Positions 34,902-44,821 of a stretch of 62,705 nucleotides of DNA are shown here, piece by piece. The position numbers were made by a program, and so were the translations under genes. The stretch is from JACMLD01 sp038229695 (GTDB taxonomy: Bacteria > Bacteroidota > Bacteroidia > Chitinophagales > Chitinophagaceae): the NCBI GenBank assembly GCA_038229695.1, contig JBBROE010000009.1, positions 1-62,705 on the forward strand, written 5' to 3'. The notes beneath the pieces are model-generated. The model did no database searches and was not told where the DNA came from. It saw only the letters and a program-made list of their open reading frames with translations. Position 1 is the first letter of the stretch; each line of letters opens with the position of its first letter.

Positions 34902-37900
34902 TTATTCCCGCTCCGAAATCCTGAAAAGCGGCAGCCGTACGAAGAAAACCGAGCCTTCGTTTTCTTTGGTTTCAAACCAGAGGTCTCCTTTCGCCTGCTC
35001 TACAATATTCTTACTCATGGCCAGCCCCAGCCCTGTACCGGAAGATTTCGTCGTGAAATTTGGGGTGAAGATCTTTTCCTGCACAAGTGGCGGGATGCCG
35101 TGGCCATTATCTGCAATTTTCACCACGATAAAGTTATTATCAAGCGCTTCAGTCATGCTGATGTGCTTCGCCTGCCGGTTGTCACAGGCCTCTACCGCAT
35201 TTTGCAGCAGGTTCGTGAAAAGCCGGTTTAGCTGTGTCTTATCCGCAAAAAGAATAATTCGCTGCGAAACCGGTTCCCAGCGAAAATCGAGATTCTCGGT
35301 TGCCCCGTACAGTGAGGAAAGTGATTCCAGCATATCATGGAGGTCAAAGACCTCGCTCTTTGGATTTCCGATATTGGCAAACTGGGAAAAGTCAGCGGCA
35401 ATTTTTGCCAGGTGATCTATCTGTTCCACGAGCGTTTTTGCCACGTCGGAAGTGAGGGCCTTCACATTGGGTGAATTGTTGTCAATAGCTTTCTGCAGGT
35501 ATTGGATGCTCAGCTTCATCGGCGTCAGCGGATTCTTAATTTCATGGGCCACCTGCCGCGCCATTTCCCGCCAGGCACCTTCCCGCTCGCTCTTCGCCAG
35601 CTGGGCGGCGCTCGCTTCCAGCTTGTTGAGCATTTTATTGTACTCAGTAACCAACCCGCCGATTTCGTCATTCCTGTGCCAGGGGATCGCCTCATTGGTC
35701 TTCCCGAGGTTGATAGCGCGCATTTTATTGCTGATAAGTGTAAAGGAAGAAGTGATGCGGTTGGTAATAAACAAGGCTATGGCTCCTGCAATCAGGAATA
35801 TAAAGGCATTCAGGTTGATGATAGTGACCAGGAAATTGGAGATTTCGCGCTTGAGTTCCATCTGCGAATCAAAGGACGGGATGTTAAGATAGGCATAGGA
35901 ATTACCCGCTGAATTCCTTACCGGGCTGTAAATACTCTGGTAGCTCAGCTTACCCATTTGCTCATCATTAATGAACTGGATGAGGTTCATATTGTGCAGG
36001 TTGTAATACGCAACCGGGTTCATCTTCTGGCTAAGGATCCCTTTGCTGTACACGATAAGATTGGACGACACTACAAGGTTTCCCTTCAGATCATAAAAAT
36101 TTATGTCGGTGCCATGGATTTCGGCGATTTGGCGCGCGATCGCTTCCAGCTTATCATTGTTGTTGGTCTCATAAAACTTCACCATATCATCGAACACCTC
36201 TTCCTTTTTAATCATGGTTTGCACCTGGTTATTCATGATCTGGATCGCCTTACTCAGCCTTTCTATGTTATTGCGTTTATAGCGGTTGATAAAAAAGAAA
36301 ATGGTGGCGATCCCGATAACGATAAAAGAAATAAGGGTGATGAAAATAAATGTGCCATGGATCTGCGATCGGAGATTCACCTGGAAAAACTCTTTGAGCA
36401 GCGGCCACCGCAGGCGTGTCTGGATAAGCAGGGAGAATACGCGGAACACGGCCAGTAGCAGCAGGAACGTGCTGAAAAGGTAAGCAAAGAGTGTCATTCC
36501 CTCGATGAGGTAATTGTCTTTTTTGACGATGATTACGACCTTATCACCGTTCACGAACCACAGTTCGTCATAATCCCCTTTTCGGCGTTGTTCAAATTCT
36601 ATTTTAGGAACCTGGCCGGGGTTCAGTACGGTGGGAAACGGGTAGTCGTAATAATAATCGATCAGTCTTCCGCCCCGGTAAACGGCAAAATTAGAATTAG
36701 AAGAATATTCGGGCAGGTATTCCTGCTGCGGCCTGAACAATTCCGGTATCAATGCGTCATTTTTATACCGCTTCGGTTTCGACAATACGAAAAAATATCC
36801 TACGGTAAGGTCATTGTTGTCCTTTACAGCCTTTTTATAAATATAGGAGACATTGTCAAACGACTTGGAGAAATACCGCAGATCGGTCACGTTGGTGGGT
36901 CTGCCCTCAATCCGGAAGATGATGTCCAGGGTATCGTAAGAAACCGGGTCGTCATTAAAGAGCGGTTTGTGGTTTTCGGAAGAATCGAAGGTATAAATCC
37001 AGGTATCGTATTTATCCATGTAGTCCGTGAAATTCCGGTTGATGAGGCTGTCTTTCAGGAAATGATTACTGCTTACCGACCGGAACCTGTCGAAACTGGT
37101 GAAGAGAAAATCGTTATCAAAATAGGTAAGCGCAATACTGAGGAGGTGTTCGCTGGTGGGGTCGGCCTGGTTAGACAACCGTTCGGCGGTGACTTTCCGT
37201 TGCTGCAGTTCTATGCGCTGGTTTTCTATCACAATGATCGCAGAGATAGAAAAGGAGAAAATGAATAACCAGACCAGTACTTCAGAAACAGCCAGCCCGA
37301 AATCGCTGAAAGGAACGATGTGCTGCTGCATGAACCATACGTACGCCAGCAGCCAGATTAACACGTAAATGTTAAGCTGTACAAACGAATAACTATGCAC
37401 AAGGCTGAGCAGGATGAGGCCGGTGATGGAAATGATGACAAACAGGAAGTATTTTTTTTCCTTCAGCAGCGGCGATATTAAGCGGAGAATGACCTGGGAT
37501 AGAAAAAAGAAGCTCAGGGAAAGGGTAGCCAGCACAATAAAGCCACCCAGGCTGTTGATGTTGACCAGGCTGAAGAAATTGGTAACATTGAATGAAATGC
37601 GTGCATCGGCAATGAGACTGCGGATGATGGTGGCAAAGAGAAACGTAATGCCCACGAGGAGCATAACGGGGACCGTAAGCATGATCCAGTACCAACTGGT
37701 TGACCGGGGCACGGAAAAGCGCTTTTCGGCTGCTTCGCGGCGGATGAAGAGTACAATCCAGCAGAAAAGGAAGGCATTGATCAGCAGGTCACCCAACGAG
37801 TTGAGGACTGCATTGGTACTGTAGGTGAGCGGGTCAAAAAGTTCAAACTGTCTCAGATTGAGTACCCCGGGGAAGGCATAACTGAGGCTGCGTAAGCCTA

Positions 37901-38672
37901 TCACCATCCCGACCAGGAACGAAATTCCATAGAGGTAACCGTAGGTCACCGAAAAATAGTGGCCGGCATTGTGGATGATGATGAGCAGCAGCACTAGCGC
38001 GATGATGTTCAGGGTAAGCGTCACCCAGTTGGTGTTTTCCTTTTCAGCAATAAACTTTGCCTGCAGGTAAAAAAGCGTTTTACCGGTTATGCTGTTGACG
38101 GGGTAGTCAGTGGGAGCCTGTGAAATAGAAACGCTTTTTTCTGCCTGCGGATAATTGACAAATTCCCTTTTTAGGCTGGGGATTTCAAGGTAGTATTCCC
38201 GGCGAACGAGCACCAGCGTAATGGCGAGCAGGTTACGGTTACCATCCAGGACCGGCCTGCGGATACACTCATACTGGCCATTTCTCAGTTTCACGAAGGT
38301 AGTGAGCGAACTGTCCTTCAAAAGCGAAGATTCGGGTAGGACCAGCTGGGTGTTCCAGAAGCTGAGGATAGCGGTATCTGAAAGACCCAGGTTATAAACA
38401 AAAAAACTGTAGGGTTTGTCGGTAACAGTATTCAGATCGTCCCCCGAATAATGTTGCGTAACCAGCCTGCCCAGCAGCGCTGTATCCTCTACCAGTGATG
38501 CGGCATCTTTTTCCTGGACCTGTACGTCGTGTTCAATATTTTTTCGGAGGTAGCGGGCAGAAGAAGAGGAATACCAGTAATTATCGATGATGAAGGCAAT
38601 CGTGAACAACCAGGCGGCACCCAGGAGGAAAAAAACATTTTTAACTATGACCTGCTGAAAGAATTTTTTCAA
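34902..38672 (-). CDS. Very large NtrY-like membrane sensor histidine kinase
   Basis: A 1256-residue sensor. N-terminal signal-anchor helix, extracytoplasmic domain, a block of multiple helices (about residues 210-470), a second extracytoplasmic domain, further helices near 730, 790 and 960, a HAMP-like segment, then HisKA with the phosphorylation site H1043 in ARQVAHEIKNPLTPM. The HATPase follows with NLLQNAVEA, DNGHGI and GTGLGLAMSKN. The start is a TTG at 38672 that overlaps the mazG stop (TTGA). No response regulator lies next to it. The signal is unknown; long N-termini of this sort are seen in Bacteroidota NtrY-like kinases. Confidence 0.87.
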   Translation of the reverse strand: MKKFFQQVIVKNVFFLLGAAWLFTIAFIIDNYWYSSSSARYLRKNIEHDVQVQEKDAASLVEDTALLGRLVTQHYSGDDLNTVTDKPYSFFVYNLGLSDTAILSFWNTQLVLPESSLLKDSSLTTFVKLRNGQYECIRRPVLDGNRNLLAITLVLVRREYYLEIPSLKREFVNYPQAEKSVSISQAPTDYPVNSITGKTLFYLQAKFIAEKENTNWVTLTLNIIALVLLLIIIHNAGHYFSVTYGYLYGISFLVGMVIGLRSLSYAFPGVLNLRQFELFDPLTYSTNAVLNSLGDLLINAFLFCWIVLFIRREAAEKRFSVPRSTSWYWIMLTVPVMLLVGITFLFATIIRSLIADARISFNVTNFFSLVNINSLGGFIVLATLSLSFFFLSQVILRLISPLLKEKKYFLFVIISITGLILLSLVHSYSFVQLNIYVLIWLLAYVWFMQQHIVPFSDFGLAVSEVLVWLFIFSFSISAIIVIENQRIELQQRKVTAERLSNQADPTSEHLLSIALTYFDNDFLFTSFDRFRSVSSNHFLKDSLINRNFTDYMDKYDTWIYTFDSSENHKPLFNDDPVSYDTLDIIFRIEGRPTNVTDLRYFSKSFDNVSYIYKKAVKDNNDLTVGYFFVLSKPKRYKNDALIPELFRPQQEYLPEYSSNSNFAVYRGGRLIDYYYDYPFPTVLNPGQVPKIEFEQRRKGDYDELWFVNGDKVVIIVKKDNYLIEGMTLFAYLFSTFLLLLAVFRVFSLLIQTRLRWPLLKEFFQVNLRSQIHGTFIFITLISFIVIGIATIFFFINRYKRNNIERLSKAIQIMNNQVQTMIKKEEVFDDMVKFYETNNNDKLEAIARQIAEIHGTDINFYDLKGNLVVSSNLIVYSKGILSQKMNPVAYYNLHNMNLIQFINDEQMGKLSYQSIYSPVRNSAGNSYAYLNIPSFDSQMELKREISNFLVTIINLNAFIFLIAGAIALFITNRITSSFTLISNKMRAINLGKTNEAIPWHRNDEIGGLVTEYNKMLNKLEASAAQLAKSEREGAWREMARQVAHEIKNPLTPMKLSIQYLQKAIDNNSPNVKALTSDVAKTLVEQIDHLAKIAADFSQFANIGNPKSEVFDLHDMLESLSSLYGATENLDFRWEPVSQRIILFADKTQLNRLFTNLLQNAVEACDNRQAKHISMTEALDNNFIVVKIADNGHGIPPLVQEKIFTPNFTTKSSGTGLGLAMSKNIVEQAKGDLWFETKENEGSVFFVRLPLFRISERE

Positions 38673-39469
38673 AGTCCCGGTTTTTCCTTTTTGATGCTGT
38701 TCCAGATGTCGTCCATCTCAGCGAGCGTCATGTCTGCAAGCATCTTTTTTTGCAGTGCGGCCACCTCTTCCATTCGGATAAACCGGTGGATAAACTTTTT
38801 ATTCGTTTGTTCGAGGGCATGTTCTGCATCCACCTGCAAAAATCGTGCATAGTTAACCAGCGAAAACACGAGGTCTCCGAACTCTTCGGCGGTGTGTTGT
38901 TTATCGCCGGATTCAATTGCCGCCTTCAGTTCGGCGATTTCCTCCTCCACCTTATCCCACACCTGGGTTTTGTTTTCCCATTCAAACCCCACCTGCCGGG
39001 CTTTCTCCTGCAGCCTCATGGCCTTGACCATTGCAGGAAGGGCTATCGGCACGCCGCTCAGGACGGACCTTTTGCCTTCTTTAAGTTTTAGCTTTTCCCA
39101 GTTTCTTTTTACGTCCTCATCGGAATTCACCGGGGTTAATTCGCCGTTGATGGTATCCGGCGCGTAGATATGGGGATGCCGGGTAACCAGCTTGTCAGCG
39201 ATGCCGGTCAATACCTGTTCAAGGGTAAATTGTCCCTGCTCCGCGCCGATCTTGGCATAAAACAGGATATGGAGCATGAGGTCGCCCAGTTCTTCTTTGA
39301 TGCCCTTCCAGTCCTCTCTATCGATGGCATCCGCCAATTCATAGAGTTCCTCCACGCTCAGCTGGCGAAGCGACTGGATGGTTTGTTTCCGGTCCCAGGG
39401 GCACTTTTCCCTGAGTTCATCCATGATCGTTACAAGGCGGGCAAATGCAGCTGCAGGAATCTCCATCAT
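38669..39469 (-). CDS. mazG: Nucleoside triphosphate pyrophosphohydrolase MazG
   Basis: Hydrolyses (d)NTPs to monophosphates and pyrophosphate. Two MazG domains are seen. The first has the LREKCPWDRKQTIQSLRQLS opening, VEELYELADAIDREDW and EELGDLMLHILFYAKI. The second has KVEEEIAELKAAIESGD and EEFGDLVFSLVNYARF. The start at 39469 (MMEIPA) is preferred over 39496. The stop overlaps the TTG start of the kinase as TTGA, implying translational coupling between the two. Confidence 0.94.
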   Translation of the reverse strand: MMEIPAAAFARLVTIMDELREKCPWDRKQTIQSLRQLSVEELYELADAIDREDWKGIKEELGDLMLHILFYAKIGAEQGQFTLEQVLTGIADKLVTRHPHIYAPDTINGELTPVNSDEDVKRNWEKLKLKEGKRSVLSGVPIALPAMVKAMRLQEKARQVGFEWENKTQVWDKVEEEIAELKAAIESGDKQHTAEEFGDLVFSLVNYARFLQVDAEHALEQTNKKFIHRFIRMEEVAALQKKMLADMTLAEMDDIWNSIKKEKPGL

Positions 39470-39616
39470 CTTTCTTAGTGTTAAAAAACATTGCACGGGG
39501 TGAATTAACCCAGGCTAAGCCGGAAGGCGTACAGGTATGAACCAGCGGTTAAAAATAATTATGATATTTTTATTAGCCAAAATACATTACTTCGCCGTCT
39601 AATTACGTTTAACAGC

Positions 39617-40474
39617 ATGCTCATGTTCCGTTCCCGGTGTATCAGCCGTACTTCAGTCGTTGCTTTTCTTCTTGGTGTGAGCGGATTTGCTGCGCATGCC
39701 CAGTATTATTACCGGGATATCGTGGTAACCGGCCAGATCAATGCCGGGTTCCGGGCGATGGATCAGAACAGGGTATCCCGGGTCATCCTGAAGCCTGAAT
39801 CGGCAGATCCTTCCCAGCCTGCGGTGATGTTACAGCAGGCTATATCCCGTTCGCCGAAAATGGTGGTTACCCATACCAGGGTTCCGGATGCTACGGAATC
39901 GTGGCTCAGGTCTTATTTCAACGACCGGGACCAGCTGCTGACAACAGTCGACAGTACAGCTGACGTAGTCTCCCGTACCACCTATGCGTACGATGCCAGC
40001 AACAGGCTTACCGTTATCAGGCATATCTCTGTACCGGTCAATGATCCGTCTGAATCGGAAGACCATTTCTGGCAGTACAGCGAAGGCGGCCAGCCGGTTT
40101 CCATGCTTAAGGTCAAGAACGGTACGGACAGCACGTTTATCACATTTACAGCCGACGAGAAAGGCAATCCCGGAGAAGAACGGGCCATGCACAAAAAAGT
40201 CGCCTCCCCGGTAATTTATTATTATTTTGATGAAGCGCGGCGTCTTACCGACGTGGCAAAATACAATTCCACCGCCCGGCGGATACTGCCGTCCTATATG
40301 TTTGAATACAATAGTGGCGACCAGGTTACGCAGATGATCGTGGTGCCGGAAGGGAGCGCTGACTACCAGACCTGGAGATATACCTACCAGGCGAATGGCC
40401 TAAAGGAAAAAGATCAGTGTTTCAGCAAACAAAAACAACTGGTGGCCAGCATTGATTACAGCTACACGCAATAA
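39617..40474 (+). CDS. Secreted protein of unknown function with YD/RHS-like strands
   Basis: A 285-residue exported protein: signal peptide to FAAHA, then QYYYRDIVVTGQINAG, a linker and several strands that recall RHS/YD repeats (YAYDASNRLTVIRH, YYFDEARRLTDVAKY, RYTYQANGLKEKDQ). It is too short for an RHS toxin and has no recognisable toxin end. Possibly a small surface protein common in Chitinophagaceae. Function unknown. Confidence 0.6.
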   Translation: MLMFRSRCISRTSVVAFLLGVSGFAAHAQYYYRDIVVTGQINAGFRAMDQNRVSRVILKPESADPSQPAVMLQQAISRSPKMVVTHTRVPDATESWLRSYFNDRDQLLTTVDSTADVVSRTTYAYDASNRLTVIRHISVPVNDPSESEDHFWQYSEGGQPVSMLKVKNGTDSTFITFTADEKGNPGEERAMHKKVASPVIYYYFDEARRLTDVAKYNSTARRILPSYMFEYNSGDQVTQMIVVPEGSADYQTWRYTYQANGLKEKDQCFSKQKQLVASIDYSYTQ

Positions 40475-40493
40475 CATTTCCGGGATGCACCGG

Positions 40494-41882
40494 CTACCGG
40501 TAATCGTACACGATATATCCCCAGGGCTCAATCCCAAATGACTGACCCGGCTTTAACAACTCCCTGCTGCCCATGAACACGTTGAGCGGGTTGCCGGGGA
40601 AAGCGCTGCTGTCAACTTTTACCGTCTGAGGTTTGGCTGACAGATTTAGGATCACCCCTATTTTTTTCCCTTCTTTTTCCCGGGTAAATGCATACAGGTC
40701 GCGGTTGTCCCCTACCGTTATTTTTTGAAAGGAAGCGTCGGTGGCCAGGGCCGGCGTGGACGCGCGGAGGGTGAGCAGGGTAGTGTAAAACTTTGCCCTT
40801 CCATAATTTTTAAAGGGAATGCTGTCTTTATAAAAAAAACTAATGCTGTCTTTAACAGGCTCCTCCTGGCCGCTGTAGACCAGGGGCAGGCTGTTGCGGT
40901 AAGTTTGGCTGAACACGGCAAAGGGAGCATGACTGGCCCCGGGCATGGTGCCGTAGTCAGCCTTATTCCAGCTGTTTTCATCATGGTTGCTGGTGAAATA
41001 CATGCGTACGGCACCTCGTGGAAAACTGCTGTCCTGTTTGTTGATCACGCTGTCGATGGCCAATGCGTTGGTTTTACCGGCGGCAATTTTTTTGAGTGCT
41101 GCAAACATTTCCCAGGGATAGCTGATATTGAAACCATCACGGTGCAGACTTCCTTTGTCGCCCTCCGCAAGCATAAAAACGTACTTAACCTTCCTCAGGC
41201 TGCTGATACATTCCTTCCAGAAATCATCGGGTACCTCGCCCGCCACATCGCAGCGGAATCCATCGATGTCCGACCCGGTGATCCAGAATTTCATGGCGGC
41301 AATCATGCTGTCGCGCAGCTCGCGGTTATCATAATTGAGATCACGGGTGTCGGTCCAGTCGAATGCCGGGATGGGCTTGCCGTCTTTTCCTTTGGTAAAA
41401 AAATCGGGATGCCGTGTCAGCCAGCCATTGTCGGCACCCGTATGGTTCGGCACCCAGTCGGTGATAACCTTAAAACCCATATCGTGGCATTGTTTAACCA
41501 AACTCTTCCAGTCGGCCATTGTGCCAAATTCGGGATTGATGGCTTTATATTCCTGCACCGCGTAATAGCTGCCGAGTTTCCCTTTGCGGTCAGTGCGGCT
41601 GATCGGGGTGATGGGCATGAACCAGAGGATTTGGACACCCATCTGTTTCAGCCGGGGCAGCGCTTTTGAGAAGGCGGCAAACGTGCCTTCCGGGGTATAC
41701 TGCCGCACATTTACTTCATAGATATTAGCCTGCAGTGCCCATGGGGGGAGCGCATCGCTGACCACTGGGGCAGCAGTATCATTTTTTGAACCTGGAGTGG
41801 CAGAAGAAGAACCGGCCGGGCTGTTTTTGCAGGATGCCATCAGGGCCAGGATAACAAGAACGGGAAGCAGCATTCGTTTCAT
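40494..41882 (-). CDS. GH13 alpha-amylase family lipoprotein
   Basis: A 462-residue lipoprotein (lipobox MASC, C18) with a TIM-barrel GH13 enzyme for alpha-glucans, on the cell surface or in the periplasm. The four GH13 regions are visible: DWVPNHTG (142-149), GFRCDVAGE (208-216, nucleophile D212), AEGDKG (acid/base E240), and FTSNHDE (296-302). A C-terminal beta domain ends in IEPWGYIVYDYR. It is preceded by no sus-like genes here. Exact substrate specificity is not defined. Confidence 0.9.
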   Translation of the reverse strand: MKRMLLPVLVILALMASCKNSPAGSSSATPGSKNDTAAPVVSDALPPWALQANIYEVNVRQYTPEGTFAAFSKALPRLKQMGVQILWFMPITPISRTDRKGKLGSYYAVQEYKAINPEFGTMADWKSLVKQCHDMGFKVITDWVPNHTGADNGWLTRHPDFFTKGKDGKPIPAFDWTDTRDLNYDNRELRDSMIAAMKFWITGSDIDGFRCDVAGEVPDDFWKECISSLRKVKYVFMLAEGDKGSLHRDGFNISYPWEMFAALKKIAAGKTNALAIDSVINKQDSSFPRGAVRMYFTSNHDENSWNKADYGTMPGASHAPFAVFSQTYRNSLPLVYSGQEEPVKDSISFFYKDSIPFKNYGRAKFYTTLLTLRASTPALATDASFQKITVGDNRDLYAFTREKEGKKIGVILNLSAKPQTVKVDSSAFPGNPLNVFMGSRELLKPGQSFGIEPWGYIVYDYR

Positions 41883-41938
41883 AGCAGATGATTGTTTGAT
41901 AAAGATAAAGAAGCGCTGTTAGCAAAAAATCGCGGTGA

Positions 41939-41968
41939 CAAAAAAAGCTCCCCGGTTATGGAGAGCTT
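41939..41968 (-). terminator. Intrinsic terminator of queA
   Basis: AAGCTC...GAGCTT hairpin with CC/GG pairs inside (41945-41968) is followed on the minus strand by a U-run (A-run 41939-41946 on plus). It lies just after the queA stop at 41990. Confidence 0.83.
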
Positions 41969-41989
41969 CTATATAAATATGAACCGGTA

Positions 41990-43039
41990 TCAGATGACAA
42001 TCATGGCATCGCCGTAACTGAAAAACCGGTATTTGTCCTTGATGGCTTTTTTATAGGCTTCCATGGCGAGGTCGTAGCCGGCGAAAGCGCAGGTCATGAT
42101 CAGGAGGCTCGTTTTGGGCAGGTGAAAATTGGTGACCAGTGCATCAGCAATGTTAAACTCGTAAGGCGGATGGATAAAGTGATTGGTCCAGCCTTCAGAG
42201 GGCTTCAGCAGCTTTTCTGCGGTGAAGGAACTTTCCATGGCGCGCATAGTGGTGGTGCCAATGGAACAGATGCGGTGACCTTCTTTCTTTGCTTTGTTGA
42301 CGATGCTGCAGGCCGTTTCATCGATATGATAATATTCCGCATCCATTTTATGTTTGCTGAGGTCTTCCACCTCTATCGGGCGGAAGGTTCCGAGCCCTGT
42401 GTGCAGTGTCACTTCCGCGAAGCGCACGCCTTTTATTTCAAGCCGCTTAATCAGTTCCTTGCTGAAATGGAGCCCGGCGGTGGGTGCGGCCACAGCGCCT
42501 TCATGCTTCGCGTAAACCGTCTGGAAGCGTTCCTTATCTTCTTCATCGGGCTTACGTTTGATGTATTTTGGCAGGGGTGTTTCCCCGAGGATTTCGAGCA
42601 TCTGGCGGAATTCTTCATCAGTGCCATCCCAGAGGAAGCGGATGGTACGGCCGCGGCTGGTGGTATTATCAATTACTTCTGCCACCAGTTCGTCAGTCTC
42701 TCCGAAGTAAAGTTTGTTGCCAACGCGGATTTTCCGGGCGGGGTCAACGATTACATCCCAGAGACGATTGGGTTTATTCAGTTCACGGAGAAGAAAGACC
42801 TCGATCTTGGCTCCCGTCTTTTCCTTACGGCCATACATACGCGCAGGAAACACTTTGGTATTGTTAACTACAAAAACATCCTTGTCATTGAAATATTCCT
42901 GGATGTCGTGGAAGTGTTTGTTTTCCATTTGCCCGGTGTGGCGATGTACCACCATGAGCCGGCTGTCTTCACGTCTTTTTGCAGGATTTTGGGCGATTAA
43001 ATTTAAAGGGAGATCAAAACGGAACTGGGAGAGTTTCAT
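41990..43039 (-). CDS. queA: tRNA preQ1(34) S-adenosylmethionine ribosyltransferase-isomerase
   Basis: Penultimate steps of queuosine biosynthesis: transfers ribosyl from SAM to preQ1 in the wobble position. 349 residues, opening MKLSQFRFDLPLNLIAQNPA, with VNNTKVFPARMYGRK, EGAVAAPTAGLHF and GTTTMRAMESS. C-terminal LLIMTCAFAGYDLAMEAYKKA. All are typical of QueA. Confidence 0.96.
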   Translation of the reverse strand: MKLSQFRFDLPLNLIAQNPAKRREDSRLMVVHRHTGQMENKHFHDIQEYFNDKDVFVVNNTKVFPARMYGRKEKTGAKIEVFLLRELNKPNRLWDVIVDPARKIRVGNKLYFGETDELVAEVIDNTTSRGRTIRFLWDGTDEEFRQMLEILGETPLPKYIKRKPDEEDKERFQTVYAKHEGAVAAPTAGLHFSKELIKRLEIKGVRFAEVTLHTGLGTFRPIEVEDLSKHKMDAEYYHIDETACSIVNKAKKEGHRICSIGTTTMRAMESSFTAEKLLKPSEGWTNHFIHPPYEFNIADALVTNFHLPKTSLLIMTCAFAGYDLAMEAYKKAIKDKYRFFSYGDAMIVI

Positions 43040-43204
43040 GTATCAGGCTGATTTATACGATTTGCCGCATGATACCCTGCGATGGAAGCTTATCGGCAAC
43101 CAGCCAGCGTAGTGTTGTAATCATGTTACGGCATGATTTTAAAGTGTGCAAATGTAATGCAAAAGGGGCAGAAAACAAGGAATATTCTAAACAGGCTACA
43201 GCGG

Positions 43205-44821
43205 TCACGCGGGGTGGCGGTTGATTTTTAGCGCTATGGCAAGCGCCGACTTTTCCCCGTCCATCGCGGCGCTCACGATGCCGCCTGCATATCCACCGCC
43301 CTCACCGGCGGGATACAGGTTTGCGACGGCCGGGTGCGCCAGCGTAACGGGGTCTCTGGGGATGCGGACCGGGGAGGAAGTCCGGGATTCGGTCGCGACG
43401 AGGATGGCTTCCTGGCTGAGGTAGCCCCGCATTTTATGCCCGAACGCCCTGAAGCCTTCCTGCAGGCTTTTGCCAATGAACCGGGGCAAAACGTCGTGCA
43501 GGTTAACCGCAGCCGTACCGGGCTGATATGAACAGGCAGGCAGGGAAGCGCTGCTGATGCCCTTTACAAAATCGGTCAGCCGTTGTGCAGGGGCTACCAG
43601 GTTACCGCCGCCGGCCAGGTAAGCATCCTGTTCCACGGCCTGTTGGAAATACATACCGGCAAGCGGATGCTTGTCAATGGGCGTTTCCAGGCCGGCGGGA
43701 ATTTTCCCAGGGTGGAGGGCAAAGAACGTGTTGATGTCCGCCGCGGTCACCTCGGCCACGATCCCTGAATTGGCGAACGGGTTGTTTCTTTTGGACGGGC
43801 TCCATCCGTTGACAACAAGTTCTCCCGGGGCAGTGGCTGCAGGGGCGATAATGCCGCCGGGACACATGCAAAATGAAAATACGCCGCGATTGGAAACCTG
43901 CTGCACCAGTCCATAGCTGGCCGGCGGCAGCCAGGCATTTCTAACGGGGGCATGATACTGGATGCTATCGATTAGTGCCTGGGGATGTTCCACCCGTACC
44001 CCAAGCGCAAAAGATTTGGGTATGACACTGATATGATGTTGAAAAAGCAGGGTATAGATGTCGCGTGCAGAATGACCGGTAGCCAGGAGCACCGCTTCTC
44101 CCCGAAAAGTATCACCAGCAGCAGTCGACACGCTGCTGATGAGTTTTCCTGAAAATGCAATTGAATCGACGTGCTGGTTAAAATGAACCTGTCCGCCCGA
44201 GGCCAGGATTTGTTCGCGCATGGCCGTGATGATGGCTGGTAACTTATTGGTGCCGATATGAGGGTGGGCTTCGTACAGTATATTTTCCGCTGCCCCAAAC
44301 TGGTGAAACAACCGGAGAACACGGGTGATGTCGCCGCGTTTATGACTTCTGGTATAAAGTTTACCATCACTGTAGGTGCCTGCGCCTCCCTCTCCAAAAC
44401 AATAATTGCTGTTTGAATCCACGACACCATGTTTATTAAGCAGGGCCAGGTCGCGGCGGCGATCCCGGACATTCTTTCCGCGTTCCAGTACAATCGGACG
44501 AATGCCCGATTCGATCAGCCGGAGCGCCGCGAATAGCCCGCACGGGCCGGCACCGATAATTACTACTTCTGGTGCGTTCAGCGGAAGCAGGGGAAAAGGA
44601 AAAGGCGAATACGGAACGGGCTGGAACGGCTCGTTAATAAAAGCCATCAGTGAAATATTTACCCAGGGTTGCCTCCCCCTTGCGTCTATGGATTTTTTAT
44701 GGATAGTAAAGCCTGAGATGAAAGCTGGCGCCACGCCGGAGGCAGCCGAAATATACGTGATAAGGGAGGTGTCACTGGCGGCTTCCGCCGGCAGTAGTCT
44801 GAAACTGAATTGTTGCTGCAT
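43205..44821 (-). CDS. FAD-dependent dehydrogenase (COG2509-type)
   Basis: A 538-residue putative flavoprotein. An N-terminal domain of about 95 residues precedes a Rossmann motif VVIIGAGPCGLFAALRLIESG, then GEGGAGTYSDGKLYTR. Later HSARDIYTLL and a C-terminal glycine-rich LYPAGEGGGYAGGIVSAAMDG close the FAD site. Substrate unknown; the family is widely conserved but uncharacterised. Start at 44821 fits the conserved opening. Confidence 0.83.
   Translation of the reverse strand: MQQQFSFRLLPAEAASDTSLITYISAASGVAPAFISGFTIHKKSIDARGRQPWVNISLMAFINEPFQPVPYSPFPFPLLPLNAPEVVIIGAGPCGLFAALRLIESGIRPIVLERGKNVRDRRRDLALLNKHGVVDSNSNYCFGEGGAGTYSDGKLYTRSHKRGDITRVLRLFHQFGAAENILYEAHPHIGTNKLPAIITAMREQILASGGQVHFNQHVDSIAFSGKLISSVSTAAGDTFRGEAVLLATGHSARDIYTLLFQHHISVIPKSFALGVRVEHPQALIDSIQYHAPVRNAWLPPASYGLVQQVSNRGVFSFCMCPGGIIAPAATAPGELVVNGWSPSKRNNPFANSGIVAEVTAADINTFFALHPGKIPAGLETPIDKHPLAGMYFQQAVEQDAYLAGGGNLVAPAQRLTDFVKGISSASLPACSYQPGTAAVNLHDVLPRFIGKSLQEGFRAFGHKMRGYLSQEAILVATESRTSSPVRIPRDPVTLAHPAVANLYPAGEGGGYAGGIVSAAMDGEKSALAIALKINRHPA

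Noticed and set aside
40725..41669. 314-codon open frame opposite the GH13 gene
   Set aside because: It is antisense to a gene with all four GH13 motifs and its composition mirrors that gene's codons.
42122..43000. 292-codon open frame opposite queA
   Set aside because: Antisense shadow of a well-conserved QueA frame; no recognisable motif.
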